A stretch of 64,000 bases of DNA from Flavobacteriaceae bacterium (GTDB taxonomy: Bacteria > Bacteroidota > Bacteroidia > UKL13-3): NCBI GenBank assembly GCA_009693575.1, contig SHWZ01000007.1, forward strand, positions 1-64,000, written 5' to 3'. The notes under the pieces are model-generated. The model was not told the origin of the DNA. It did no database searches and saw only the letters and a list, made by a program, of their open reading frames with translations. Shown piece after piece: positions 49,831 to 59,466 of the stretch. Within the stretch, counting starts at the first letter, position 1. Every line of letters starts with the position of its first letter. The position numbers and the translations under genes are program-made.

Positions 49831-52200
49831 ATGAAATATATATATATTTTACTTTGGTTCTCTTATCCAAGCATCTTGCTTTCCCAATCTTTTGACACGC
49901 GAACAGACAGTGTGGATGTGAGCATGTATACCTTAAAAATGGATATGCGAAAGGTAGTCGCTAAGCAACTGATAGGCGATTGCATCATTAAATTTTCCAT
50001 CAAGCAATTTCAGGTGGATACCCTGCGGCTTGACTTGTTAGGCTTGACTGTGGACAGCATTGTAAACCACAAAAGCCAAACGGCTTTGCCATTCAGATAC
50101 ACTAGTAAGAACATATACATTTCTTTAGATAATTCGTTTCAATCGAATACTTTCAACAACCAAATAAGAATATATTACCACGGCACACCGGGTATGGATG
50201 CAAGTACCTGGGGCGGTTTTTATTTTGTGCCACCCTACGCATGGAATCTGGGTGTAGGTTTTGCCGCAGACCCGCATTGCTATGGCCGGGCTTGGTTTCC
50301 TTGCATGGACAATTTTACTGACAGGGCTGAGTACGATTGTGAGTATACCGTTGCGAAAGGCTTCGCTGCAACTTGTGCCGCTTGTCTGCCTACTTACCAA
50401 TTGAATGCCGACTCCTCACGCACCTATTTTTCGCAAAACACAACAGCAGAAAACTACCCAACTTACCTTGCTTCAATAGCCGTAGGACCCTACGAAATGC
50501 TGACTTGGCAGCATAGCAGCAATAATCAGCAAGTGCCTGTGGTACTCGCTGCCGAAGCCAAAGATACCAGCAATGTGAAAGCATCATTCAAAAATTTGGA
50601 TAGCTGTATTTCGGGCTATATAGAGAGTTATGGCCCTTACCGTTTCAACAAGGTTGGATATAGTTTGGTGCCGTTCAATAGCGGAGCAATGGAGCATGTT
50701 GGAAATATAGCATACCCCCGCTACGCTGCTGATGGAACATTGGCCTACGAACACCTATATGCCCACGAACTTTCGCACCAATGGTGGGGCGACAACACTA
50801 CCTGCCGCACCCCCGAAGACATGTGGCTGAACGAAGGCTGGGCAAGCTATTCGGAAGCATTATTTGTTGAGAAAGTATATGGAAAGGAAGCATACAAGAA
50901 ATATGTAGCTGACAACCACTTGGATGTGTTGCATTATGCCCACATTCGCGACAGCATATACTGGCCTGTGAGTGGTGTGCCACACAAATATACTTACGGA
51001 AACACGGTGTATAAAAAGGGTTCTGATATGGTGCATACGTTGCGGGGATACATGGGTGATAATGCATTCTTCAAAGCATGTAGGCATTTTCAAGATTCAT
51101 TCAGTTTCAGTGATGTTTCAAGTGACGATTTGAAACGGACTTTCCAACTGCATACCACTGCAGATTTGACTTCCTTTTTCAAGAACTGGATATACAGTCC
51201 GGGATTCCCTCATTACGAAGTTTACCTTAAAGGTGTCACAAAATCAGGAAATACCTGGAGTGCATTTTGTAAACTGGAAAGAAAGGGTATGGGTGGTTCA
51301 CCTATCCACAAGGATCAATTGCTTCACTACACATTAATTGGTGAAAATTTTGAAGAATTTGATGTAATCCAAAAAAATAATTTTGACCAAGATTCGTTTT
51401 TTGTTTTTTCTGTTCCTTTTAAGCCAGTCTATGTTTTGTTTGACAAGGAGGAAAACTGGAGTGATGCAATTTCAGATGATATACTTTTTGTAAAAGCCGA
51501 CAGCACATATAATTTGAAACATGGTTTAATGACAATATATTCACCTTTTTTCAATGATTCAGCTTTTCTTTTGGTGCAGCACCACTGGATAGCTCCTGGA
51601 GGAAATCCGCCTGCTGGCACCTTGCTTTCTCCTAACCGTTACTGGACAGTTGGAGGTGTGTGGCCTATTGGTTTTGAATTTTCTGCAAGTTTAAATTACA
51701 ATGGCCAACGGAACATGAGCGGTGGTTATTTGGATGATAAAATGCCATTCAAAGCGGAAGATAGTTTGCTGCTTTTTTACCGTTTAAACCCAAGTAAGCC
51801 TTGGGAATTATGTACTGATTATACCAAAACCATGGGCAGTAAGGCAGATAAAAAAGGCATCATGGATATCATCAAACTAAAACAAGGAGATTATGTGCTT
51901 GGCATTGGAAATCCTAAATTGGCGATTAATAAACTTGAACCAATTGACGAGAAAGGAATCCTTGAATTGATACCGAACCCAAGCAATGGTCAAGCAACAG
52001 GTCGACTTTCTGCTCCTTTGACCGAAGATGCCTTTGTTCGAGTTTTTGACAGCAGCGGCAAAGAAATTTTAGTAAAGAATCTACCCAAAAATACGAGGGA
52101 AATGAGCCTTCAAATAGGAACTTTAGGTGTATATTTAGTTTCAATTCATACTAAAACCGGGCGGCAGGTTGCCACCGGGAAACTCATCATCGGGCAATAG
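49831..52200 (+). CDS. Secreted M1 family aminopeptidase with T9SS sorting domain
   Basis: 'SGAMEHVGNIAYPRY', 'YAHELSHQWWGDNTTCRTPEDMWLNEGWASYSEALF'; C-terminal 'LIPNPSNGQATGRLS..VRVFDSSGKEIL..LGVYLVSIHTKTGRQVATGKLIIGQ'. Confidence 0.95.
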   Translation: MKYIYILLWFSYPSILLSQSFDTRTDSVDVSMYTLKMDMRKVVAKQLIGDCIIKFSIKQFQVDTLRLDLLGLTVDSIVNHKSQTALPFRYTSKNIYISLDNSFQSNTFNNQIRIYYHGTPGMDASTWGGFYFVPPYAWNLGVGFAADPHCYGRAWFPCMDNFTDRAEYDCEYTVAKGFAATCAACLPTYQLNADSSRTYFSQNTTAENYPTYLASIAVGPYEMLTWQHSSNNQQVPVVLAAEAKDTSNVKASFKNLDSCISGYIESYGPYRFNKVGYSLVPFNSGAMEHVGNIAYPRYAADGTLAYEHLYAHELSHQWWGDNTTCRTPEDMWLNEGWASYSEALFVEKVYGKEAYKKYVADNHLDVLHYAHIRDSIYWPVSGVPHKYTYGNTVYKKGSDMVHTLRGYMGDNAFFKACRHFQDSFSFSDVSSDDLKRTFQLHTTADLTSFFKNWIYSPGFPHYEVYLKGVTKSGNTWSAFCKLERKGMGGSPIHKDQLLHYTLIGENFEEFDVIQKNNFDQDSFFVFSVPFKPVYVLFDKEENWSDAISDDILFVKADSTYNLKHGLMTIYSPFFNDSAFLLVQHHWIAPGGNPPAGTLLSPNRYWTVGGVWPIGFEFSASLNYNGQRNMSGGYLDDKMPFKAEDSLLLFYRLNPSKPWELCTDYTKTMGSKADKKGIMDIIKLKQGDYVLGIGNPKLAINKLEPIDEKGILELIPNPSNGQATGRLSAPLTEDAFVRVFDSSGKEILVKNLPKNTREMSLQIGTLGVYLVSIHTKTGRQVATGKLIIGQ

Positions 52201-53670
52201 GCTTTCTGGACCATTGATAACGAATCTGAACGCATCACTAAAATAGTTGATGATGTCAGAAGCGGTCATCGTTTCCATGTCAAGAGTCTGCACTGCCAAA
52301 TCGCCTGCCAGTCCGTGCATATATACACCGGCAATGGCGGCTACATTTGGGGGCATCCCCTTGGCTAAAAATCCAGTGATAAGCCCAGTGAGCACATCTC
52401 CACTACCGCCTTTGGCCATGCCAGGGTTGCCGTTGGTATTTATACATATCTCACCTTCAGGCACACAGGTTATAGTATATGTTCCTTTCAATACAATGGT
52501 TACTTGTAGCTTGCTAGCCATTTCCTTTGCTTTCAAAAGGCGACGATAGCCATTTGCTGAAGGCCCAAAAAGCCTTTCGAATTCTCCAACATGCGGGGTG
52601 AGTATGCTTCCTTCGGGGATTTTTAGGTCTTTGTGTTTTGCAAAAAGATTCAATGCATCAGCATCAAAAACCATTGGGCAATCAAAGTTCTCCAACACAT
52701 ATTTCAAGCGGACTTTTGCCAATTCATCGGTACCCAACCCACAGCCACAGCCTACGGCAGTTATTTTCGGAATGATGACCTCATCAAAGATCATTGCTTC
52801 GGGCACACTCAATTGCATCATGTCGGACAGGTGTCCACATTCCACACTCAACAGCCCTGCACCACTTTTAGTGCAAGCCTCTGCCGCAAACCTAGCTGCA
52901 CCAAACTTGCCTTTACTACCAACAACTAGCAGTGCATGGCCATAATCACCTTTGTGCGAAAATTTTTGCCTTGGTTCGAGCAATCCTTCCATTGCTTCCA
53001 GTTCAAACGTATAAAAATCACTCGGTGTTTCATTGGCAAAATCAGGATGTAGACCAATTGGCAACATCAAAATATTTCCACAATATTTCCCAGTTTCAGG
53101 CAGTAACATACTTGGCTTTACCTGCTGAAAAGGGTAGGTTTCACTAGCTTTGATAATTGCCGAACCCTCAACGTGGTCGTGCATTTCTGGCTGAAGGCCG
53201 CTGGGCAAGTCCACACTCATAATGTAGCAGCCAGAGTCATTTATTTCTTCAATGATATTGGCCAAAATGCCTATGACTGGCTTGTTGACCCCCATGCCCA
53301 AAATCGCATCTATTATATAACCACCTTCTTCAAACTCTGGAAGGTCGGCAGTAGTGTTCACTTGGTTAGCATGTATTTTTAGCTTTTTCAGGTAATGCCT
53401 GAACTCCGGGCATTCGCTTCCCGTTCCGTTCACCACATATACTTCCACATGGTGAGTAGCCTTCAAAGAATCAGCTATGATGAGACCATCGCCGCCATTT
53501 TTGCCAGTGCCACAAAACACATAAACAGGGCAATCTTTCTCCATGTCCACGCTCATCACCATAGCACAAAATTCAGCTGCTCGTTTCATCAGCATATTGC
53601 CACTTATCGGTTCGTGCTTTATGGTATATGCATCCCAATCACGCAGTTGCTGTGCATCGTAAAACTTCAT
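52141..53670 (-). CDS. nnr: Bifunctional NAD(P)H-hydrate epimerase / ADP-dependent NAD(P)H-hydrate dehydratase
   Basis: 'VYVFCGTGKNGGDGLIIADSL', 'GDYGHALLVVGSKGKFGAARFAAEACTKSGAGL', 'NTNGNPGMAKGGSGDVLTGLITGFLAKG'; start MKFYDAQQL at 53670 (ATGA overlap with selD). Confidence 0.96.
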   Translation of the reverse strand: MKFYDAQQLRDWDAYTIKHEPISGNMLMKRAAEFCAMVMSVDMEKDCPVYVFCGTGKNGGDGLIIADSLKATHHVEVYVVNGTGSECPEFRHYLKKLKIHANQVNTTADLPEFEEGGYIIDAILGMGVNKPVIGILANIIEEINDSGCYIMSVDLPSGLQPEMHDHVEGSAIIKASETYPFQQVKPSMLLPETGKYCGNILMLPIGLHPDFANETPSDFYTFELEAMEGLLEPRQKFSHKGDYGHALLVVGSKGKFGAARFAAEACTKSGAGLLSVECGHLSDMMQLSVPEAMIFDEVIIPKITAVGCGCGLGTDELAKVRLKYVLENFDCPMVFDADALNLFAKHKDLKIPEGSILTPHVGEFERLFGPSANGYRRLLKAKEMASKLQVTIVLKGTYTITCVPEGEICINTNGNPGMAKGGSGDVLTGLITGFLAKGMPPNVAAIAGVYMHGLAGDLAVQTLDMETMTASDIINYFSDAFRFVINGPESLLPDDEFPGGNLPPGFSMN

Positions 53671-54713
53671 TGATTCAGAACGTAAATTATATTTTCTTTC
53701 TTTGAAATAAATCGTCCTATGGGCCTGCAATATTCCTCACGAAGTCCTGAATCTCGAATTAACGCACTAAACGAATCTAATGATTCAGCTCCAACAGCCA
53801 CCATCAGCCCACCGTTGGTTTGTGGGTCATTCAGCAGTTGAAATGCTTTCATGTTGGTGAGCCCATCTACTTTTTTTTCGTAGCCATTCCAGTTTCGGTA
53901 GCAATTATCTGGAATGCAGTTGGCAGCCAAGTACTTTTCTAAGTTTGGGTAAAACGGCACAGCCGCAAAATCCAATTCGGCACTGAGTCCAGAGGCTTCA
54001 GCCATTTCACAAAGATGACCCAGCAGGGCAAAACCTGTAACATCAGTCATGGCATTCACACAAGGCAATTGGGCTAATTCGGCACCTAGACTGTTTAGTC
54101 TAAGCATATTTTCAATATGAAAACTGTAGTCACTATCTTCAATCAAGTTGCGTTTAATGGCCGTGTTAAGTATCCCCGAGCCAATTGGTTTTGTCAGGAA
54201 AATGAGGTCGCCCTCTTTGGCTCCACCATTCTTTTTTAAGTTCACATTTTCAAGCAATCCATTCACACAAAGGCCAAAAAATGGCTCGGGTGATTCGATG
54301 GTATGCCCTCCTGCCAGCGGTATGCCTGCCTCTTTACATTTGCTTATGCCTCCATCCATTATTGCTCTGGCAGTCTTAGCATTCATCACCTCTGTAGGAA
54401 AACCCATCACCGCTAAGGCCAGCAATGGTTTGCCACCCATTGCATATACATCACTCAACGAATTGGCCGCAGCTATTTGCCCATAAACAAAAGGGTCGTC
54501 AACCACAGGGGTGAAAAAATCTACAGTGCTAATGAGGCTCTTTCCATTACCAAGGTCATAGACGGCAGCATCATCCTTTTGGCCGTTGCCTACCAGCAGT
54601 TTTGGGAAGCTTCCTTGCTCCAGTCCATGCAACACTTCTTCGAGCAATGCGGGTGCTATTTTGCAGCCACATCCTGCACCTTTCGTTAAACTTGTCAGTT
54701 TTATGCTTTCCAT
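53667..54713 (-). CDS. selD: Selenide, water dikinase
   Basis: 'LTSLTKGAGCGCKIAPALLEEVL', 'DDAAVYDLGNGKSLISTVDFFTPVVDDPFVYGQIAAANSLSDVYAMGGKPLLALAV', 'TDVTGFALLGHLCEMAEASG'; Cys version. Confidence 0.97.
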   Translation of the reverse strand: MESIKLTSLTKGAGCGCKIAPALLEEVLHGLEQGSFPKLLVGNGQKDDAAVYDLGNGKSLISTVDFFTPVVDDPFVYGQIAAANSLSDVYAMGGKPLLALAVMGFPTEVMNAKTARAIMDGGISKCKEAGIPLAGGHTIESPEPFFGLCVNGLLENVNLKKNGGAKEGDLIFLTKPIGSGILNTAIKRNLIEDSDYSFHIENMLRLNSLGAELAQLPCVNAMTDVTGFALLGHLCEMAEASGLSAELDFAAVPFYPNLEKYLAANCIPDNCYRNWNGYEKKVDGLTNMKAFQLLNDPQTNGGLMVAVGAESLDSFSALIRDSGLREEYCRPIGRFISKKENIIYVLNQ

Positions 54714-54948
54714 GGGGGCAAAGATGGGGTAATAACGGTGTCTTGGCCTAAAATATGTTTACACCAAAAAGTGTAACGCTGGGGCAAAAATAACTCAAAA
54801 CAAATTTGATTCTTAACCATTTACCATTACTTTCGCATACCCACATATCAAAACTCACTAACATGCGAAATGAAAACGTAGCAACCAAACCGAGGCCTAC
54901 TACTACATTATCCGCCGAGTCTCTTCCATGCTCAGGGTGACATAGGGT

Positions 54949-55182
54949 GAGGTTATATTCAAACCCAGCAGCACTACCTTGTTCATTTCCGACTTGCCTA
55001 ATGGTAATCATTCAATAAGTATAACGGACTTGGCAGGAAAACAAATCCTAACAACAAAGAGTAAAAACGAAACAGCTATTACCTTAGAGATAGAACAACT
55101 GGCCAGTGGCATTTATTTTATCGAAACCGCTGGGCAACATTTGAAGTTTGTGAAGAAATACTGCTTCCAAAAGGTCAAGTAA
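54949..55182 (+). pseudogene. Orphan T9SS type A sorting-domain remnant
   Basis: 'LYSNPAALP' (LYPNP-like) then a 1-nt shift to '..KPSSTTLFISDLPNGNHSISITDLAGKQILTTKSKNETAITLEIEQLASGIYFIETAGQHLKFVKKY'; no protein body upstream. Confidence 0.6.
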
Positions 55183-55203
55183 TTTTAGGAATTCAAAATC
55201 CAT

Positions 55204-55230
55204 AAAAAAAACCACTCGTAAGAGTGGCCT
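55204..55230 (-). terminator. Rho-independent terminator-like hairpin oriented to minus strand
   Basis: Minus strand GGCCACTC-TTAC-GAGTGGTTTTTTTTATG. Confidence 0.7.
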
Positions 55231-55370
55231 TAACTGAGATGTAATCACATCCCATTCTTTCCTCTGCTGCCTGCACCAATTGCTAGATTATTTTTCAATT
55301 TGTTGATTTTTAGTTAACTATATATACTTTCGAAAAGAAAACCAAACCTAGAGTCGCCTCCTATCGAACT

Positions 55371-55772
55371 TTGCTGTCAACTATGAAAAATTTCTCCTCC
55401 GAATTTCAGTTTGCAGCTAGCCGCAGCAGTGGCAAAGGTGGGCAAAATGTAAACAAGGTTTCAACCAAAGTTGAACTTAAGTTTCATGTGATGAATTCGG
55501 CTCTGCTTAATGAAGTAGAAAAGGAAATAATTACGACCAAGTTATTGGTTCGTATAAACTTAGAAGGTTACTTGCGGGTAGTGAGCCAAACAGAACGTAC
55601 CCAACTTGGCAACAAAGTAGTATGTAAAGCCAAGTTTTATGCATTGTTTGAAAAAGCATTGGCTCCAATCAAACCCCGCAAGCGAACCATGCCAAGCAAG
55701 TCTTCGGTGCGTGAACGCCTGAACGACAAGAAGAAATTGTCTGAAAAGAAACAAGAGCGGAAGAAGGTCTAG
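55371..55772 (+). CDS. arfB: Alternative ribosome-rescue factor / peptidyl-tRNA hydrolase ArfB
   Basis: 'FQFAASRSSGKGGQNVNKVSTKVELKF' GGQ motif plus basic C-terminal tail. Confidence 0.95.
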   Translation: MLSTMKNFSSEFQFAASRSSGKGGQNVNKVSTKVELKFHVMNSALLNEVEKEIITTKLLVRINLEGYLRVVSQTERTQLGNKVVCKAKFYALFEKALAPIKPRKRTMPSKSSVRERLNDKKKLSEKKQERKKV

Positions 55773-55819
55773 TCGAACTAAATTTTTGTTTCTTGCAGCT
55801 TCTCGCCAGTCTTAGAGAA

Positions 55820-55837
55820 TCCCGATAGTTATCGGGG
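55820..55837. repeat. Copy of the dispersed CCCGATAGCTATCGGG-type palindrome
   Basis: TCCCGATAGTTATCGGGG, followed by GGGCAGACTGACAA shared with 36278-36291. Confidence 0.6.
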
Positions 55838-55950
55838 CAGACTGACAAACTATGCTATTTACATCTCACAGCGTTAACAAATGTCATTTGCCAGACGTGC
55901 CCTTGAGTAGTAGTTTCGCGGCCTTTTTCAGCACTAATCTACTTTAACCG

Positions 55951-56754
55951 ATGAATTGGTTCATAAAAGCTTTTACCTCAACCCTTGGCCGCAAACTGGT
56001 AATGTCCCTCACAGGTTTGTTCCTTATCGCCTTCCTTCTTGTACACGCCGCCGGAAACTTACAACTTTTCCATAATGATGAAGGCATGTCGTTCAACATG
56101 TACACCGTTTTTATGACTGGCAATCCTATTATCAAAACCATTTCCTATCTTTTGTATGCCACATTTGTGGTACATTTTCTCCAGTCGGTTATTATCACAA
56201 TTCAAAATAGAAAATCTCGTCCACAAGGCTATGTAAAAAATGTAGCCAATGCCAACAGCAAATGGAGCAGCCGCAACATGGGTATTTTGGGAACTGTGAT
56301 TTTGGTTTTCTTGGTAACGCACATGGTCAATTTCTGGGCTCAGTACCACTGGAGTGAAATACCAAAGAAAACGTATTATACTATAACTTTTGACGGTGAT
56401 GAAATACATACGGCCATGAAGGATACTGTACAAAACATCTACACGCGTGAGCAATCGATGCAAATGCAAAATCCAACATACGAAAACAAAGTAACTGACA
56501 TAAAGGTACACCGTGTAAAAGACCTTTATAAAACGGTTGAAATAGCCTTCAAAGACGAGTGGTTGGTGATACTTTATCTTTTTGGGATGCTTGCTTTGTC
56601 GTTCCATTTACTACATGGTTTCCAAAGTGCCTGGCAAACTTTGGGGGTTAATCACCGAAAATATGTTCCCATCATCAAAACGGTTGGATGGCTTTATAGC
56701 ACCATCATCCCAGCATTATTTGCTGCAATGCCGCTTTATTTTTATTTTAAGTAA
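55951..56754 (+). CDS. sdhC: Succinate dehydrogenase/fumarate reductase cytochrome b subunit
   Basis: 'LGRKLVMSLTGLFLIAFLLVHAAGNLQLF', 'LLHGFQSAWQTLGVNHRKY', directly upstream of sdhA. Confidence 0.95.
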   Translation: MNWFIKAFTSTLGRKLVMSLTGLFLIAFLLVHAAGNLQLFHNDEGMSFNMYTVFMTGNPIIKTISYLLYATFVVHFLQSVIITIQNRKSRPQGYVKNVANANSKWSSRNMGILGTVILVFLVTHMVNFWAQYHWSEIPKKTYYTITFDGDEIHTAMKDTVQNIYTREQSMQMQNPTYENKVTDIKVHRVKDLYKTVEIAFKDEWLVILYLFGMLALSFHLLHGFQSAWQTLGVNHRKYVPIIKTVGWLYSTIIPALFAAMPLYFYFK

Positions 56755-56774
56755 AAAATTAATAGACCACCCCG

Positions 56775-58694
56775 ATGTCAATTCTAGATTCCAAAATTCC
56801 TGAAGGCCCATTAGAAACAAAATGGGAAGACTATAAAAGCCACATGAAGTTGGTGAATCCTGCCAACAAACGCAAGCTGGAAATAATTGTTGTTGGTACT
56901 GGTCTTGCTGGTGGTGCTGCCGCTGCTACCCTTGCCGAACTAGGCTACAAGGTAAAAACATTTTGCTACCAAGACAGTGCAAGACGGGCACACAGCATAG
57001 CAGCACAAGGCGGAATAAACGCAGCCAAGAATTACAAAAATGATGGCGACTCAGTATATCGTTTGTTTTACGATACCATCAAAGGAGGCGACTTCCGTGC
57101 CCGCGAAGCAAACGTATATCGTTTGGCTGAGGTGAGTGCCAATATCATTGACCAATGTGTAGCTCAGGGTGTTCCTTTTGCCCGTGAATATGGAGGCTTG
57201 CTCGACAACCGTTCGTTTGGTGGTGCTCAGGTAAGCCGCACGTTTTATGCCCGTGGGCAAACTGGGCAGCAGCTTTTGTTAGGAGCATATTCAGCTATGA
57301 AAAGGCAAGTAGGACTTGGAAATATTGAAGAGTATAACCGCCATGAAATGTTGGAAGTGGTGAAGATAGACGGCAAAGCCCGGGGCATCATAGCCCGCAA
57401 CATGGTGACAGGTGAACTGGAAAGGCATTTTGGTCATGCGGTGGTGCTTGCTACTGGTGGCTATGGCAATGTATTTTTTCTTTCAACGAATGCAATGGGC
57501 TGCAACGTAACAGCCGCATGGAAGGCTCACAAATCAGGAGCTTTTTTCGGCAATCCTTGTTATACACAAATTCACCCAACATGTATACCTGTGAGCGGTG
57601 ATTACCAAAGCAAACTCACCTTGATGAGTGAATCACTTCGTAACGATGGACGTGTGTGGGTCCCAAAAAGCCAAGTCGACTGCAAAAAGCGTCCACAAGA
57701 TATATCTGAAGATGATAGGGATTATTATCTTGAACGCAAGTATCCTTCTTTCGGAAACCTTGCCCCCCGAGACATTGCTAGCCGTGCAGCCAAAGAAGCC
57801 TGCGACGATGGTCGTGGTGTTGGCGAAAGCGGCCTTGCTGTATACTTGGATTTTTCGGATGCCATTAAACGTTTAGGGCAAGCAACCGTGCAAGCCCGCT
57901 ACGGCAACCTGTTCGATATGTATCACCACATTACTGGAGAGAATCCATACGAAACTCCAATGAGGATTTATCCTGCAGTACATTATACAATGGGCGGACT
58001 ATGGGTGGATTACAACCTCATGACGACAGTTCCCGGATTATACGCCGCAGGTGAATGTAATTTTAGTGACCATGGTGCCAACAGGCTGGGTGCTTCTGCA
58101 TTGATGCAAGGCTTGGCTGACGGATATTATGTTCTACCATATACAATTGGAAACTATTTGGCCGATGAAATTTTCACCAAAGCCATCCCGACTGACCATG
58201 AAGAATTTGAGGCTGCGGAAAACAAAGTACGTGAAAGGATAGAAAAATTACTAGCCGTGAAAGGCAACCAAACCGTAGATGATTTTCATAAAAAATTAGG
58301 CCGCATTATGTGGGACTATTGCGGCATGGCTCGCACCGCAGAAGGCTTAGACAAAGCAATAGTAATGGTGCGTGAACTAAGGGAAGAGTTTTGGAAAGAT
58401 GTGCGGGTCACAGGTCAAAACAACGAAATGAACCCAGACTTGGAAAAGGCTCTGCGAGTTGCCGACTTTATTGAGCTTGGCGAACTAATGATACTAGACG
58501 CCCGCAACCGAAACGAAAGTTGTGGTGGCCACTTTCGAACAGAGTTTCAGGATGAAGGCGAAGCCAAACGCAACGATGAGAAGTATGCATACGTGGCAGC
58601 TTGGGAACACAATGGAGTTGATGAACAGCCTACAATGCACAAGGAAGAACTGAAGTACGAAAATATTAAACTACAAACCAGAAGCTATAAGTAA
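56775..58694 (+). CDS. sdhA: Succinate dehydrogenase/fumarate reductase flavoprotein subunit
   Basis: '[22 protein letters not shown]', '[50 protein letters not shown]', '[30 protein letters not shown]'. Confidence 0.98.
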   Translation: MSILDSKIPEGPLETKWEDYKSHMKLVNPANKRKLEIIVVGTGLAGGAAAATLAELGYKVKTFCYQDSARRAHSIAAQGGINAAKNYKNDGDSVYRLFYDTIKGGDFRAREANVYRLAEVSANIIDQCVAQGVPFAREYGGLLDNRSFGGAQVSRTFYARGQTGQQLLLGAYSAMKRQVGLGNIEEYNRHEMLEVVKIDGKARGIIARNMVTGELERHFGHAVVLATGGYGNVFFLSTNAMGCNVTAAWKAHKSGAFFGNPCYTQIHPTCIPVSGDYQSKLTLMSESLRNDGRVWVPKSQVDCKKRPQDISEDDRDYYLERKYPSFGNLAPRDIASRAAKEACDDGRGVGESGLAVYLDFSDAIKRLGQATVQARYGNLFDMYHHITGENPYETPMRIYPAVHYTMGGLWVDYNLMTTVPGLYAAGECNFSDHGANRLGASALMQGLADGYYVLPYTIGNYLADEIFTKAIPTDHEEFEAAENKVRERIEKLLAVKGNQTVDDFHKKLGRIMWDYCGMARTAEGLDKAIVMVRELREEFWKDVRVTGQNNEMNPDLEKALRVADFIELGELMILDARNRNESCGGHFRTEFQDEGEAKRNDEKYAYVAAWEHNGVDEQPTMHKEELKYENIKLQTRSYK

Positions 58695-58706
58695 GCTATA
58701 TCAAAA

Positions 58707-59453
58707 ATGAAATTTCAACTAAAAATATGGAGACAAGCCAATGCAAGTGTGGCTGGCAAAATGGTAGATTATACCATTGATGGCGTAAATCCCGATATGT
58801 CTTTTCTGGAAATGATTGACGTGCTGAACGAAGAACTCATCCGCAAGAATGATACACCAGTAGCGTTCGACCACGATTGCCGCGAAGGTATCTGCGGAAT
58901 GTGTAGCATGTATATCAACGGACGTGCACATGGCCCACAAAAAGCTACCACCACTTGCCAACTGATGATGCGTCACTTTACGGATGGGGAAACGATATAT
59001 GTGGAGCCATTCAGAGCGAAGGCCTTTCCTATAATCAAAGATCTGGTGGTTGACCGTAGTTCGTTTGACCGCATACAGGATGTAGGTGGATTTGTGAGTG
59101 TGAACACAGGTCAGGTAAAGGATGCCAACAACTTGCCGGTAGAAAAAGAGAAGGCAGATATGGCCATGGATGCTGCTTCGTGTATCGGTTGTGGTGCATG
59201 TGTAGCTGCATGTAAAAATGCCTCGGCCATGTTGTTTGTTTCCGCTAAGGTTTCACAATATGCACTGTTGCCGCAAGGCCAACCAGAAAGAAAAATTAGG
59301 GTGCAGAAAATGGTAGCCCAAATGGATGCCGAAGGATTTGGCGGCTGCACCAACACAGGTGCGTGCGAAGCTGAATGCCCCAAAGAAATATCCATCAGCA
59401 ACATTGCTCGAATGAACCGCGAATACTTCTCAGCTGGGCTGTTGCAAGACTGA
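58707..59453 (+). CDS. sdhB: Succinate dehydrogenase/fumarate reductase iron-sulfur subunit
   Basis: '[24 protein letters not shown]', '[21 protein letters not shown]', '[24 protein letters not shown]'. Confidence 0.98.
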   Translation: MKFQLKIWRQANASVAGKMVDYTIDGVNPDMSFLEMIDVLNEELIRKNDTPVAFDHDCREGICGMCSMYINGRAHGPQKATTTCQLMMRHFTDGETIYVEPFRAKAFPIIKDLVVDRSSFDRIQDVGGFVSVNTGQVKDANNLPVEKEKADMAMDAASCIGCGACVAACKNASAMLFVSAKVSQYALLPQGQPERKIRVQKMVAQMDAEGFGGCTNTGACEAECPKEISISNIARMNREYFSAGLLQD

Positions 59454-59466
59454 TTTTTTATATTGC

